Positions 1 through 10,854 of a stretch of DNA of 52,517 nt are shown in pieces. The translations under genes were made by a program, and so were the position numbers. Below the pieces are notes generated by a model, which saw only the letters and a program-made list of their open reading frames with translations, was not told the origin of the DNA and ran no database searches. The DNA is from a bacterium (GTDB lineage Bacteria; UBA10199; DSSB01). The stretch is from NCBI GenBank assembly GCA_035281585.1, contig DATEDP010000133.1, forward strand, positions 1 to 52,517, written 5' to 3'. Position 1 is the stretch's first letter, and the number at the start of each line of letters is the position of its first letter.

Positions 1-144
1 GGCATTGGCCGGGACCATCGCTTGCTGGAGCTCGGTCGAATCGTGAACCTGGATCCAGGTCTGTTTGACGTTCTTGGCTTCGGCCGAGGCCATGAAGATG
101 GACGCGACCAAGAGCCCGATCGCGGGGATGAGTTTGAACCGCAT
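1..144 (-). CDS. Secreted protein, N-terminal fragment (cut by window edge)
   Basis: An open frame reads from an ATG at 144 back to the window edge. The first 25 or so residues (MRFKLIPAIGLLVASIFMAS, then AEA) form a classical signal peptide with a likely AxA cleavage site. A GGAGGCATT stretch supplies the ribosome binding site. The visible mature part continues KNVKQTWIQVHDSTELQQAM. A short strand followed by a 'tELqqAm' helix is typical of the start of parallel beta-helix proteins, but too little is present to name a family. It lies 16 bp downstream of, and in the same direction as, the beta-helix gene at 161-1330, so the two are probably co-transcribed and both exported. Confidence 0.6.
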   Translation of the reverse strand, partial: MRFKLIPAIGLLVASIFMASAEAKNVKQTWIQVHDSTELQQAMVPANA

Positions 145-160
145 AATGCCTCCTAAAAAA

Positions 161-1330
161 TTATGGGTCGCAAGAGCCGAATTCGGGTAGGGAGCTCAAA
201 GGCAAAACCAGGTTGTGCTCCCAAAGGACCTCATGAAGACAGGGATCGTAGGTGACGTCGGGCGGCACCGGCGGCAGGTTCGGCGGGTTGACGTCGGGAT
301 CGAAGACCAAGGCTGAATCAGTTTCTAGGATGAGGTTATGGGTCACCGTCACCTCGGCTTCGAAGGTCTTGGCGAAGCTGAGGCCGATGCCGATGGCGCT
401 TTCGACGAGGAGATTCTGCGTCACCTGGGCGATGCTGTTACCCACATCGATGAATTCCTCGGTTTCCGGGTCGATCTCGAAGACTCCGACGTTCAAGATT
501 AAGCCGAGGTCCGAGGCCTGGACCAGGTTTTGGGAGACTTCGAGGTTATTCTCGACGTCTTGGGCAAACACCCCCTGGGCGGCGTCGGAAACGGCGTTCT
601 GAGTGACGACCACGTCCTTGGCCGCGGCGGCTACCAAGCCCCGCCAATAATGGCGGATCAGGTTATTCGAAACCGAAATGTTTTCGACTCTTTCTCCGAA
701 GGGGTGAGAGACGAAGATCCCGCGGCCGTTGAAGTTATCGGCTCCGACCCCAACAAAGGCGCTTTGCTGAATCACCAGGTTGGAGCTTCCCCCGTGAAAG
801 CCCCGAACGAATCCTTCGATCTTCACATTGGAAACCTCGGCCGACTCGGCGTTGTGGGCGCTGGCGCCGAAAACCGGACAGGAGCCGGGAGTGCCACAGG
901 TGATCGCCAGGTCGCGCAATCCCACCGGGCCCATTCCGCCGAGCGGTGAGCCAAGCGCCAAGGCCCAGTTCAGTGATCGGGTGATTCCGTCGCTGCCGGT
1001 GAAAAGGTTGGGTCCATTCGAAACTAGCTGGGTCTTTTGCGGGCCTTTCCCCACGATGGAGATGCCGCCCGAGCAAGTCGGGGCCCCAAACAGTCCATTG
1101 ATAGCCGCGGCGGTATTGGCGTCGTAGACGCCGTTCTTCAGCAGAACCCGGCCTCCATCGGGATTGGCGCAAACCTGGGCAATGCAGGAATTCAGCCCGG
1201 TTTTGGGCGCGCATTGCACTTCGATCGGACCGGCCAAGGCAGGAGCGGAGAACAGAGAGATCCCCAAACCCAAGGCGAGAACGTTGAAGATTGGACGGAT
1301 GGCGGCGAATTTTGGATGATGGAAGAACAT
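161..1330 (-). CDS. Secreted right-handed parallel beta-helix protein
   Basis: 389 residues. A signal peptide covers roughly residues 1-33, with hydrophobic core VLALGLGISLFSAPALA and AxA cleavage before GPIEV. The middle of the protein has short repeated strands with regularly spaced Asn, Val and Gly (for example VSNNLIRHYWRGL, VTQNAVSDAAQGV, VSQNLVQASDLGL and VTHNLILETDSAL). This is the periodic pattern of pectate-lyase-like right-handed beta-helices. Cysteines near the N-terminus and at the C-terminal end (YDPCLHE, FGSCDP) may form disulfides. No catalytic residues can be assigned, so substrate and activity are unknown. It is the first gene of a minus-strand pair with the fragment at 1-144. 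The upstream region is shared with the divergent lipoprotein gene at 1479. Confidence 0.75.
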   Translation of the reverse strand: MFFHHPKFAAIRPIFNVLALGLGISLFSAPALAGPIEVQCAPKTGLNSCIAQVCANPDGGRVLLKNGVYDANTAAAINGLFGAPTCSGGISIVGKGPQKTQLVSNGPNLFTGSDGITRSLNWALALGSPLGGMGPVGLRDLAITCGTPGSCPVFGASAHNAESAEVSNVKIEGFVRGFHGGSSNLVIQQSAFVGVGADNFNGRGIFVSHPFGERVENISVSNNLIRHYWRGLVAAAAKDVVVTQNAVSDAAQGVFAQDVENNLEVSQNLVQASDLGLILNVGVFEIDPETEEFIDVGNSIAQVTQNLLVESAIGIGLSFAKTFEAEVTVTHNLILETDSALVFDPDVNPPNLPPVPPDVTYDPCLHEVLWEHNLVLPLSSLPEFGSCDP

Positions 1331-1478
1331 ATCCCTAACCCCTTTAACCCTAGAGAACGATCATTCGCCCCACCCCTGGATCGAACACCCGAATTCTCAT
1401 ATAAAAGAAGGCTATGGCGCAATATCGTTTCTAATTCGACTTGCTCTGCCCCTCGGCTTTCGCTAGGCAAATCTGGAA

Positions 1479-1895
1479 TTGAAACGATTCTTTCTTTTAC
1501 TCTGGATCCCGGCCTTGGCCGCTTGTTTCTCCCCGACCGAGCTTCGTCCCGGCGACGCGGTCTGGATCCAATGGACTCCGCAAATATGGTACCACGGTCG
1601 CATCGAGAGCCCCTGTGAAGGCGGTTTCAAGGTCCGTTTCGATGATCAGGACGAGAAGTGCAGCCCGCCCCAGTCTTTGGCCAAGGACGTCTCGCCGACC
1701 CGGGTGGCCTTGGAGCCCGGAATGCGGGTTTTGGCCCAGAAAGAGCCTCGAATTTACGCGCCGGCCCGAATCCTGGAGAAAAACGGCCTGGATTTTCGGG
1801 TCCAATTCGACGATGGCCAGGCGACCCTGGCCCCCCTCCGCCTCCTGCGTCTTTCAGCGACCCCCGACGGAAAATCTTTGAGCCTGAACCCTTAG
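1479..1895 (+). CDS. Small lipoprotein with two Tudor-like repeats
   Basis: 138 residues from a TTG start. The N-terminus MKRFFLLLWIPALAAC is a lipoprotein signal with Cys at about residue 16, so the product should be membrane-anchored in the envelope. The rest is two similar units of about 50 residues. Each follows the pattern PGxxV...Y.gRI...gF.V.FDD...L.pl..L (first LRPGDAVWIQWTPQIWYHGR, second LEPGMRVLAQKEPRIYAPAR). This spacing resembles Tudor/agenet-like small barrels, which bind peptides or polysaccharide in other proteins. The barrel assignment is inference from pattern alone. The ribosome binding site before the TTG is weak (AGG about 11 nt upstream). It is the first of three consecutive plus-strand lipoprotein genes. 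Confidence 0.65.
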   Translation: MKRFFLLLWIPALAACFSPTELRPGDAVWIQWTPQIWYHGRIESPCEGGFKVRFDDQDEKCSPPQSLAKDVSPTRVALEPGMRVLAQKEPRIYAPARILEKNGLDFRVQFDDGQATLAPLRLLRLSATPDGKSLSLNP

Positions 1896-1931
1896 TCCCT
1901 TACAATCCGAAAGCCGAGGAAAGGGGGCATT

Positions 1932-2201
1932 ATGCATTTTATTGGATTGGCTTTTTTTCTGGCCTCGTTGGTTTTTGGCGCCGCGGCCTGCGGTAGCGCC
2001 AACGGAAGCTGCGAAGACGTCGTTTGCCTCGAAGGGACCTCCTGTCTCCTGGAGGACGGAACGCCGACCTGCGTCCCGAACGGCGTCAGCGGCGGGGGCG
2101 GCGGCAACCAGGCCGGCGAGTCTTGCGAAACCAGCGCCGACTGCGCGGCCGGACTCAGCTGTCAGCCCGATTTGGGCGGAACTTTGATTTGTCAGGAATA
2201 A
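1932..2201 (+). CDS. Cys-rich small lipoprotein
   Basis: 89 residues, ATG preceded by GAGGAAAGGGGG. The signal peptide ends in the lipobox GAAAC at residues 16-20. The mature part has two cysteine-rich modules joined by a glycine linker (GGGGG). Module one is CEDVVCLEGTSCLLEDGTPTC followed by VPN. Module two is CETSADCAAGLSCQPD ending LICQE. Even cysteine spacing suggests disulfide-bonded mini-domains exposed in the periplasm or at the surface. Module one is nearly the same as the whole mature part of the next gene at 2214. No enzymatic function can be assigned. Similar 'C..V.C..G..C....G.P.C' modules occur on myxobacterial and other deltaproteobacterial surface lipoproteins, by general knowledge. 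Confidence 0.7.
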   Translation: MHFIGLAFFLASLVFGAAACGSANGSCEDVVCLEGTSCLLEDGTPTCVPNGVSGGGGGNQAGESCETSADCAAGLSCQPDLGGTLICQE

Positions 2202-2213
2202 TACGGAGGGCCC

Positions 2214-2372
2214 ATGAACCGCATTTCAAGACTTCTGATATTGTCGATCTTTCTTCTGAGTGCCGCGGCCTGCGGCGGCAGCGATGACGACGACGCCTGC
2301 GAGGGCGTCACCTGTCTCGAAGGCACTTCTTGCATCGTCCAGGATAGCGGGCCGGCTTGCGTGCCAAATTGA
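2214..2372 (+). CDS. Very small Cys-rich lipoprotein (52 aa)
   Basis: This short gene starts at an ATG at 2214 behind ATACGGAGGGCCC, a good ribosome binding site, and encodes 52 residues. The signal peptide MNRISRLLILSIFLLSAAAC places the lipidated Cys at residue 20. It is followed by GGSDDDD and one module, CEGVTCLEGTSCIVQDSGPA then CVPN. That module matches module one of the preceding lipoprotein almost residue for residue (CLEGTSC and CVPN are shared), so the two genes are paralogues. The gap from the previous stop is 12 bp, which suggests one transcript. Its real existence is supported by the lipobox, the binding site and the conserved module. Its function is unknown. Confidence 0.7.
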   Translation: MNRISRLLILSIFLLSAAACGGSDDDDACEGVTCLEGTSCIVQDSGPACVPN

Positions 2373-2379
2373 ATAAAAA

Positions 2380-2469
2380 TGGCGGAGAGGGTGGGATTTG
2401 AACCCACGGTCCCCTTGCGGAGACGCCGGTTTTCAAGACCGGTTCCTTAAACCACTCGGACACCTCTCC
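2380..2469 (-). tRNA. tRNA-Ser (UGA)
   Basis: The minus strand reads GGAGAGGTGTCCGAGTGG at the 5' end and closes with CCTCTCCGCCA. The acceptor stem GGAGAGG pairs with CCTCTCC and the 3' CCA is encoded. The anticodon loop is CTTGAAA, giving anticodon TGA. The long variable arm CGTCTCCGCAAGGGGACC, with its own stem, is the class II hallmark of tRNA-Ser. The TψC arm GTGGGTTCAAATCCCAC is intact. It lies just downstream of serS on the same strand, with palindromic repeat copy A between them. Confidence 0.95.
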
Positions 2470-2471
2470 TA

Positions 2472-2558
2472 TTCGCCCGCCCGGAGCAAGTCCGGACGGG
2501 CTAAAGCCCAGGGGGCGAAAGCCGTTCTCCCCCTTCAACCCCAACGGTTGAGGTTAGG
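2472..2558 (+). repeat. Palindromic interspersed repeat, copy A
   Basis: About 87 bp between serS and tRNA-Ser. The first hairpin has 11-base arms (GCCCGCCCGGA and TCCGGACGGGC, one mismatch) around a GCAAG loop. It is followed by TAAAGCCCAGGGGG, then a second hairpin closed by CTCCCCCTTCAACCCC. Copies B (22371), C (26275) and a partial D (30795) share the loop, the TAAAGCCCAGGGGG link (A-C) and the second hairpin, while the stem bases vary together. All copies lie between genes. Confidence 0.85.
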
Positions 2559-2591
2559 GGAGTCGTTTTAAATCTCAGAGAACTTTCGCTT

Positions 2592-4914
<2,323 letters not shown>

Positions 4915-4971
4915 GGTAGATGGGCTACCGCGAATGGCCCCCGATGGCAAGCGGGTGGAAATGGCGTTAAA

Positions 4972-7401
4972 TCAGTTCCGCAGAGGCTTGTTGTTCATCA
5001 GCATGAACTGCATCCGGGCCTGGCTCTTCTCGGTGCCGGCCAGTTGCAAGAAGGCCTCGCGCTCGAGGTCGAGCAGGTATTGCTCGCTGACCAGGCGCTG
5101 GGTCGGGATGTCGCCGCCGCAGAGGACGCCGGCCAATTTCTCGGCGATGAAGGCATCGTGCTCGCTGATTTGATTCAAGGCCCGGAAGCCGCGGATCGCC
5201 GAAACCATCGCCATCTTGCCGCCGATGCCCGGAACCAGGATGTCCTCGCGCGGCGTGGCCGGCTTGTAGTCTTTGCTCATCGCCAGAACATCTTGCTTGG
5301 CGTCGAAGAGCAGAGTCTCGCGGTTGAGCGAGAACTTGTCGCTGGGACGGAGATAGTCGAGCTCCACGCCTTCCTTGGCGCTGGTCGCGACCTTGGCGAA
5401 ACCGACCCGCTCGAAGGCCCGCTGGACCTTGGGGAAGGGGCCGCCGTCGCCGGTCGAGGCCCACACCTTCTGGCCTTTCTTGCGCAGCGTGGCTTCGCAG
5501 TTCAGCAGCATGTTCTTGCAGCCGCCGCCGCCGGGAATCAGGCCGACGCCGACTTCGACCAGGCCGATGTAGGTTTCGGCCGCGGCCCGCACTGCGTCGG
5601 CGCCCATGACGACTTCGCAGCCGCCGCCCAAGGTGAGGCCGAAAGGCGCGGCCACCACCGGCTTGGGCGAATACTTGAGAGCCATGCAGAAATCCTGGAA
5701 GGCTTTCACGATCTGACCGATCCGGTCCCAATTGCCCTGCTGGGCTTCGAGCCAGAGCAGCATGAGGTTGGCGCCGACCGAGAAATTCTCGGACTCGTTG
5801 GTGATGACCATGCCGGCCAGGTTCTCGTTCTTGACCTTCTCCAAGCCCTTGAAGCCCATCGCGATGATCTCGTCGTCGATGGCGTTCATCTTGGAATGGA
5901 ACTCGAGGCAGATCACGCCGTCGCCGACGTCGATCAGGCTGGCCGAGCCGTTGCTTTCGATGACCTTGTTCTGCTCGCGGAGGTTCTTGAGCAGCAAGAT
6001 GTTGGGGCGCACCGGCACCGGTTGATAGCTATTGGTCTTCAGGTCGAAGTAGAAAGTCTTGCCGTCCTTGCGCTGGTAGAAGACGCCTTCGCCCTTTTCC
6101 AAGACTTGGGTGAAGAGGGCCGGGACTGGGAGGCCGTCCTTCTTGATTCGCTCCACGGCTTCTTTCAAACCGATGGCGTCCAAGACCTCGAAGGGACCGA
6201 TGTCCCAGTTGAAGCCCCAGCGCATGGCCCGGTCGACGTTGACCACGTCGTCGGCGATCTCGGGAATGCGGTTAGCCGAATAAATCAGGGTGTCGCGGGT
6301 GACTTTCCAGGCGAAGTCGGCGGCCTTGTCGTCGCCGGCCAGGACGGCCTTGATCCGTTGGCCGACGTCCTCGATGCCCTTGGCGGCCTTGAGCGAGGCG
6401 AACTTGACCTCGACCTGCGGGACGTACTCGCCGGTCTTGAGGTCGAGCGAGAGGATCTTCTTTCCTTCGGCGCTCTTCTCTTTCTTGTAGAAGCCCTGGC
6501 CGGCCTTGTCGCCGGTCCAGCCCTTGGCGATCATCTGATTGACGATGTCGGGCATGACGAAGATCGCGTGCTGCTCGTCCTTGGGGCAATTGTCATAAGT
6601 GTTCTTGACGACGTGGGCCAGGGTGTCGATGCCGGCGATGTCGGCGGTGCGGAACATCGCGCTCTTGGGCTTGCCCAGCGCCGGGCCGAGGATCTTGTCG
6701 ACCTCTTCCAGCTTCCAACCCTCTTCGATGACCCGCTTCAAGGCGGCCATGAAGGCGAAGGTGCCGATGCGGTTGGCGATGAAGTTCGGCGTATCCTTGG
6801 CGTAGACCACGCCCTTGCCCAGCTTGTCCTCGAGGAAATCGACGATGTCCTTGGTGACGGCCGGGTCGGTCGCCGGCGAGGAGATCACCTCGACCAGCTT
6901 CAAGTAACGGACCGGGTTGAAGAAGTGAGTCACGACGAAGTTCTTCTTGAACGGCTCGCCCCGTCCCTCTGCCATCGAGTGGAGTGGTAATCCCGAGGTG
7001 TTGGAGCTGACGATGGTGTGGGGCTGCATCACCTTTTCGACCTTGGCGAAGACCTGCTGCTTGATGTCGAGGCGCTCGACGACGACCTCGACGATCCAGT
7101 CGCAATCCTTGAGCTTGTCCCAATCGTCCTCGAAATTGCCGGGGGTGATCAGCTTGAGGTCGCGCTGGGTGTAGATCACCGCCGGCTTCGACTTCTTGAT
7201 CGCTTCGATGCCGGCCAAGGCGAACTTGTTGCGGAAGGCCGGGCTCTTTTCGGTCAGGCCGGCCTTTTGGTCGGCCTCGCTGAACTTCGGCGGAACGATA
7301 TCGAGGAGGAGAACCGGCACGCCGGCTCCGGCCAGATGAGCCGCGATGCCGTGACCCATGACGCCCGCGCCCAAAACGCCCACTTTCTTGATCTGTCGCA
7401 T
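4972..7401 (-). CDS. 3-hydroxyacyl-CoA dehydrogenase / enoyl-CoA hydratase (FadN-type)
   Basis: 809 residues. It catalyses the hydration and NAD-dependent oxidation steps of fatty-acid beta-oxidation. The N-terminal half is the dehydrogenase: a Rossmann motif VGVLGAGVMGHGIAAHLAGA at residues 7-26, VVERLDIKQQVFAKVE, SSNTSGLPL, and the HFFNPVRYLKLVEVI signature containing the catalytic His. The C-terminal third, from about residue 490, is a crotonase fold with EFHSKMNAIDDEI and the oxyanion stretch APFGLTLGGGCEVVMGAD. This order (dehydrogenase first) matches Bacillus-type FadN and is the reverse of E. coli FadB. It is preceded by AGAGGT and lies 26 bp downstream of the thiolase gene, so both are one operon. 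Confidence 0.93.
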   Translation of the reverse strand: MRQIKKVGVLGAGVMGHGIAAHLAGAGVPVLLLDIVPPKFSEADQKAGLTEKSPAFRNKFALAGIEAIKKSKPAVIYTQRDLKLITPGNFEDDWDKLKDCDWIVEVVVERLDIKQQVFAKVEKVMQPHTIVSSNTSGLPLHSMAEGRGEPFKKNFVVTHFFNPVRYLKLVEVISSPATDPAVTKDIVDFLEDKLGKGVVYAKDTPNFIANRIGTFAFMAALKRVIEEGWKLEEVDKILGPALGKPKSAMFRTADIAGIDTLAHVVKNTYDNCPKDEQHAIFVMPDIVNQMIAKGWTGDKAGQGFYKKEKSAEGKKILSLDLKTGEYVPQVEVKFASLKAAKGIEDVGQRIKAVLAGDDKAADFAWKVTRDTLIYSANRIPEIADDVVNVDRAMRWGFNWDIGPFEVLDAIGLKEAVERIKKDGLPVPALFTQVLEKGEGVFYQRKDGKTFYFDLKTNSYQPVPVRPNILLLKNLREQNKVIESNGSASLIDVGDGVICLEFHSKMNAIDDEIIAMGFKGLEKVKNENLAGMVITNESENFSVGANLMLLWLEAQQGNWDRIGQIVKAFQDFCMALKYSPKPVVAAPFGLTLGGGCEVVMGADAVRAAAETYIGLVEVGVGLIPGGGGCKNMLLNCEATLRKKGQKVWASTGDGGPFPKVQRAFERVGFAKVATSAKEGVELDYLRPSDKFSLNRETLLFDAKQDVLAMSKDYKPATPREDILVPGIGGKMAMVSAIRGFRALNQISEHDAFIAEKLAGVLCGGDIPTQRLVSEQYLLDLEREAFLQLAGTEKSQARMQFMLMNNKPLRN

Positions 7402-7427
7402 GGTGGTTACCTCTATATTCTAAAAGA

Positions 7428-8594
7428 TTATAACCGTTCGATCACGCAGGCCGCGCCTTGGCCGCCGCCGATGCACATCGTCTCCAAGCCCCACTTCTTG
7501 TCGTAGGTGAAGAGATCGTTGATCAGGGTGGCCATGATGCGGGCGCCGGAGCAGCCAAGGGGATGGCCCAGGGCGATGGCGCCGCCGTGGGGATTGAGCT
7601 TCTTGAGATCGATGCCGAGGTCGCGGGCCGAAGCCAGCGACTGAGAGGCGAAGGCCTCGTTCATCTCGACGATGTCGATGTCGTTGATGGTCTTGCCGGC
7701 CCGCTTGAGGACCTTGCGGACCGCCGGGATCGGGCCGATGCCCATGATCTCGGGCGCGCAGCCGGCCACGGCCATCGCGTGGATCCGGGCCAAGGGCTTG
7801 AGGCCCAGGGCCTTGGCCTTGTCGGCGCTCATGATCACGACGGCGGCGGCGCCGTCGGTGAGCGGCGAGGAGTTGCCGGCAGTGACCTTGCCGTTTTCCT
7901 TGAAGACCGGCTTCAGGGTCGCCAGCTTCTCGACGGTGGTCTCGGGCCGGGGGCCTTCGTCGATGTCGATCTTTTTGACGCTGCCGTCGGCCTGGGGGAC
8001 TTCGATCGCGACGATCTCGTTCTTGAATTTGCCTTCCTTGATCGCCTTGGCCGCCTTCTGGTGGCTCTCATAGGCGAACTGGTCCATGTCTTCGCGCGAG
8101 ACGTTGTACTTTTCGGCGACGTTCTCGGCGGTCAGGCCCATGCTGATGTAGGCGTCGGGCATGCCGGCCTGCATGAGCTTGGGGTTGAGCGAGGGATTGA
8201 AGCCGCCCATCGGGACGTGGGACATGCTCTCGATGCCGCCGGCCACGAAGACTTCGCCGTCCCCGACCATGATGGCGCGGGCCGCGTCCATGATCGACTG
8301 GAGTCCGGAGGCGCAGAATCGGTTGGTGGTGACCGCGGCGGCGCTGTTGGGGATGCCGGCCAGGAAGCTGACGTTGCGGGCGACGTTCATGCCCTGTTCG
8401 CCCTCGGGCATGGCGCAGCCGAGGATGACGTCTTCGATTTCGGCCGGATCCAAGCCCTTGGCCCGGCTCACCGCCTCTTTGACGACGGCGGCACCGAGAT
8501 CGTCGATGCGAAGGTTGACGAATTGACCCTTGAGGGCGCGGCCCATCGGGCTTCGAACGGCGCTGACAATGACGGCATCTCGGGTGGCAGGCAT
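7428..8594 (-). CDS. Acetyl-CoA acyltransferase (thiolase)
   Basis: 388 residues, normal thiolase length. It cleaves 3-ketoacyl-CoA to acetyl-CoA and a shortened acyl-CoA. The nucleophilic Cys is in TTNRFCASGLQSIMDAA at about residue 93. The second active-site region is NPHGGAIALGHPLGCSGARI, and the C-terminal CIGGGQGAACVIERL carries the final catalytic Cys. All three catalytic elements are intact. A strong TAGGAGG lies 5 bases before the ATG. It is the first gene of the beta-oxidation operon, is divergent from ilvD, and has an inverted repeat (TGAATGGCTATTCA) just upstream that looks like a fatty-acid regulator site. The best name is FadA/FadI-like. Confidence 0.95.
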   Translation of the reverse strand: MPATRDAVIVSAVRSPMGRALKGQFVNLRIDDLGAAVVKEAVSRAKGLDPAEIEDVILGCAMPEGEQGMNVARNVSFLAGIPNSAAAVTTNRFCASGLQSIMDAARAIMVGDGEVFVAGGIESMSHVPMGGFNPSLNPKLMQAGMPDAYISMGLTAENVAEKYNVSREDMDQFAYESHQKAAKAIKEGKFKNEIVAIEVPQADGSVKKIDIDEGPRPETTVEKLATLKPVFKENGKVTAGNSSPLTDGAAAVVIMSADKAKALGLKPLARIHAMAVAGCAPEIMGIGPIPAVRKVLKRAGKTINDIDIVEMNEAFASQSLASARDLGIDLKKLNPHGGAIALGHPLGCSGARIMATLINDLFTYDKKWGLETMCIGGGQGAACVIERL

Positions 8595-8608
8595 AAATCC
8601 TCCTAAAA

Positions 8609-8622
8609 TGAATGGCTATTCA
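8609..8622. promoter_or_regulatory. Candidate fatty-acid-responsive repressor operator
   Basis: TGAATGGCTATTCA is a 14-bp inverted repeat (TGAAT, four bases, ATTCA). It lies between the thiolase ribosome binding site and its apparent promoter. It resembles the first part of the published TetR-type FadR box of Bacillus (TGAATGAnTAnTCATTCA). The matching regulator is not in this window, so the assignment is inference. Confidence 0.4.
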
Positions 8623-8628
8623 GTCCCT

Positions 8629-8657
8629 CACTAAACCGCCATGACGGGAGGTGTCAA
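8629..8657 (-). promoter_or_regulatory. Candidate promoter of the beta-oxidation operon
   Basis: On the minus strand a perfect -35 hexamer TTGACA (8657-8652) is followed 17 bp later by TTAGTG (8634-8629), a weak -10. A start point about 7 bases further would fall at the TGAAT inverted repeat, consistent with repression by promoter occlusion. The weak -10 keeps confidence modest. Confidence 0.35.
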
Positions 8658-8736
8658 GATCGGAATTGGGGGTTTTTGTCCCTTGTCAGCTGGGGATTCG
8701 GCAGGTAAATGACAAGGCTCATCCCGGAAGGTTTTC

Positions 8737-10416
8737 ATGGAAAAAAAGCTGAATAAATACAGTTCCCGACTGACCCAAGACCGCGATCAGCCCGGCTCCC
8801 AAGCCATGCTCTATGGCACCGGCTTGAGCGAGGCCGACTTGGCCAAGCCCTTCGTCGGCATCGCGACCACCTGGTACGAGGGAAACACCTGCAACATGCA
8901 CCTCAACGACCTCGGCAAGATCGTCAAGCAAGGCTGCGTCGAGGCCGGAATGGTCGGGATTCAATTCAACACCATCGGGGTCAGCGACGGCATTTCGATG
9001 GGAACCGAGGGAATGAGCTACTCGCTGCAGTCGCGGGAGCTGATCGCCGACTCGATCGAAACCACGATGGGCGCCCATTTCTACGACGCCAACGTCTCGG
9101 TGATGGGCTGCGACAAGAACATGCCCGGCTCGGTCATCGCGATGGCCCGGCTCAACCGGCCCAGCATCATGGTTTACGGCGGCACCATCCGACCGGGACA
9201 TTATAAAGACCGCACCCTCGACATCGTCTCGGCCTTCGAGGGCTTGGGCGAGTGGGTCGCCGGCAAGATCACCGAGGCCGATTTGAAGGGCATTTTGCAG
9301 AACGCCTGCCCCGGCGCCGGCGCCTGCGGCGGCATGTACACCGCCAACACCATGGCCTCGGCGATCGAGGCCCTGGGCCTGAGCCTGCCTTACAGCTCCT
9401 CCCATCCGGCGACCAGCCCCGAGAAGAAAGAGGAGTGTCTCAAGGCCGGCCCGGCGATCCGCAACCTGCTTGAAAAAGATTTGAAGCCCCGCGACATCCT
9501 GACCCCCCAGGCTTTCGAGAACGCGATGACCCTGGTCATGGCGCTGGGCGGCTCGACCAATGCGGTCCTCCACCTGATCGCCATCGCCAAGGCCGCCAAG
9601 ATTCCGCTCAAGATCGACGATTTCCAGCGGATCAGCGACAAGGTTCCCTTCATTGCCGACCTCAAGCCCAGCGGCAAATACGTGATGGAAGACCTCTGCC
9701 AAGTCGGCGGGGTTCCGGCCGTGATGAAGCTCTTGCTCAAGGAAGGTTTCTTGCACGGCGAAGCCGTCACCTGCACCGGCAAGACTCTGGCTGAAGACTT
9801 GGAGGCCGCACCCGGCCTCAAGGAAGGCCAGAAGGTCATCGTCTCGCTGGCCGAGCCGATCAAGAAGACCGGCCATATCCAAATCCTCTACGGCAACGTT
9901 GCGGTCCAGGGCTCGGTGGCCAAGATCACCGGCAAGGAAGGCCTGAAGTTCACCGGCAAGGCTCGGGTCTTTGAATGCGAGGAGGACGCCAATGCCGCGC
10001 TCAAGGGAAAAAAGATCAAGAAAGGTGACGTTATTGTCATCCGCTACGTCGGACCGAAAGGCGGCCCCGGCATGCCCGAGATGCTCAAGGTGACGGCCTT
10101 GGTGATGGGCGAAGGCTTGGGCAAGGACGTGGCCTTGATCACCGACGGCCGCTTCTCCGGCGGAACCCACGGCTTCGTCGTCGGCCACATCACGCCCGAA
10201 GCCCAGGAGGGCGGGGCGATCGCGGTGATCGAGGAAGGCGACGAGATCACCATCGACGCTGAAAAGCGGGAATTGAACCTGAACGTTTCGGCCGCCACCA
10301 TCGCCGAGCGACTGAAAAAGTGGAAGGCGCCGGAGTACAAGGCCAAAAGCGGGACGCTCTATAAATTCATCAAGAACGTCAGCACCGCGTCCGAGGGCTG
10401 CGTCACCGACGCATAG
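8737..10416 (+). CDS. ilvD: Dihydroxy-acid dehydratase
   Basis: 559 residues, the standard IlvD length. It dehydrates 2,3-dihydroxy-isovalerate and 2,3-dihydroxy-3-methylvalerate to the keto acids of valine and isoleucine synthesis in the cytoplasm. Iron-sulfur cluster cysteines are visible in [11 protein letters not shown] and in [18 protein letters not shown]. The signature [20 protein letters not shown] lies near residue 470. A GGAAGG ribosome binding site precedes the ATG. It is followed after only 12 bp by the PqqD-like gene, so ilvD and the PqqD-kinase-glycosyltransferase genes appear to form one transcript. That is an unusual partnership. An overlapping 767-codon open frame on the other strand is a shadow of this GC-rich gene. 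Confidence 0.97.
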   Translation: MEKKLNKYSSRLTQDRDQPGSQAMLYGTGLSEADLAKPFVGIATTWYEGNTCNMHLNDLGKIVKQGCVEAGMVGIQFNTIGVSDGISMGTEGMSYSLQSRELIADSIETTMGAHFYDANVSVMGCDKNMPGSVIAMARLNRPSIMVYGGTIRPGHYKDRTLDIVSAFEGLGEWVAGKITEADLKGILQNACPGAGACGGMYTANTMASAIEALGLSLPYSSSHPATSPEKKEECLKAGPAIRNLLEKDLKPRDILTPQAFENAMTLVMALGGSTNAVLHLIAIAKAAKIPLKIDDFQRISDKVPFIADLKPSGKYVMEDLCQVGGVPAVMKLLLKEGFLHGEAVTCTGKTLAEDLEAAPGLKEGQKVIVSLAEPIKKTGHIQILYGNVAVQGSVAKITGKEGLKFTGKARVFECEEDANAALKGKKIKKGDVIVIRYVGPKGGPGMPEMLKVTALVMGEGLGKDVALITDGRFSGGTHGFVVGHITPEAQEGGAIAVIEEGDEITIDAEKRELNLNVSAATIAERLKKWKAPEYKAKSGTLYKFIKNVSTASEGCVTDA

Positions 10417-10428
10417 CGGGGAGGAAAG

Positions 10429-10845
10429 ATGGCGGAAGTCTACCGGGTGTCGCCGCGGATCAGCAGCGAAACCATCAACGGCGAGGTGATGATCCTCGAC
10501 CTCGACACCGGCAATTATTACAACTTGGCCGAGTCGGGCGCGGCGATTTGGGAGTTTCTCGAGGCCGGCGCCAGCGCCGCCGAGATCGTCGAAGGCCTGT
10601 CCTCTCGCTTCGAGGCCGAGCCCCATCGTATCGCGGCTTCCGTCGAGCGGCTGCTCGGCGAATTCAAGGATGATCGGATCATTTCGGCCGTCGCCGCCGG
10701 CGAGCGGAGTCCCAAGCCGCCGACCGCCGCCACTCGCCGCCCCTTCGTCGAGCCGGTCTTGAATAAATTCTCCGATCTCAAGGACCTCTTGATGATCGAT
10801 CCGATCCACGAGGTCGACCAGGTCGGGTGGCCTCAGAAGGCCTAG
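10429..10845 (+). CDS. PqqD-like protein
   Basis: 138 residues behind a strong GGGGAGGAAAG site. Residues 1-90 match the PqqD winged-helix fold: YRVSPRISSETINGEVMILD, then LDTGNYYNLAESGAAIWEFL, then a helix with ASAAEIVEGLSSRFEAEP. PqqD-type domains bind leader peptides of ribosomally made peptides, alone or fused to radical-SAM enzymes. They are also found as orphan partners in lasso-peptide and cell-surface gene sets. The C-terminal 45 residues (TRRPFVEPVLNKFSDLKDLL onward) are an extension with no recognisable domain. It sits between ilvD and an HprK-like kinase. No radical-SAM protein, transglutaminase-like protease or asparagine-synthetase-like cyclase is nearby, so its client is unknown. 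Confidence 0.8.
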   Translation: MAEVYRVSPRISSETINGEVMILDLDTGNYYNLAESGAAIWEFLEAGASAAEIVEGLSSRFEAEPHRIAASVERLLGEFKDDRIISAVAAGERSPKPPTAATRRPFVEPVLNKFSDLKDLLMIDPIHEVDQVGWPQKA

Positions 10846-10854
10846 GAAGGCGCG

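Noticed and set aside
5044..6990. 648-codon open frame opposite the beta-oxidation dehydrogenase/hydratase
   Set aside because: It has no recognisable motif, and the opposite strand has full enzyme signatures.
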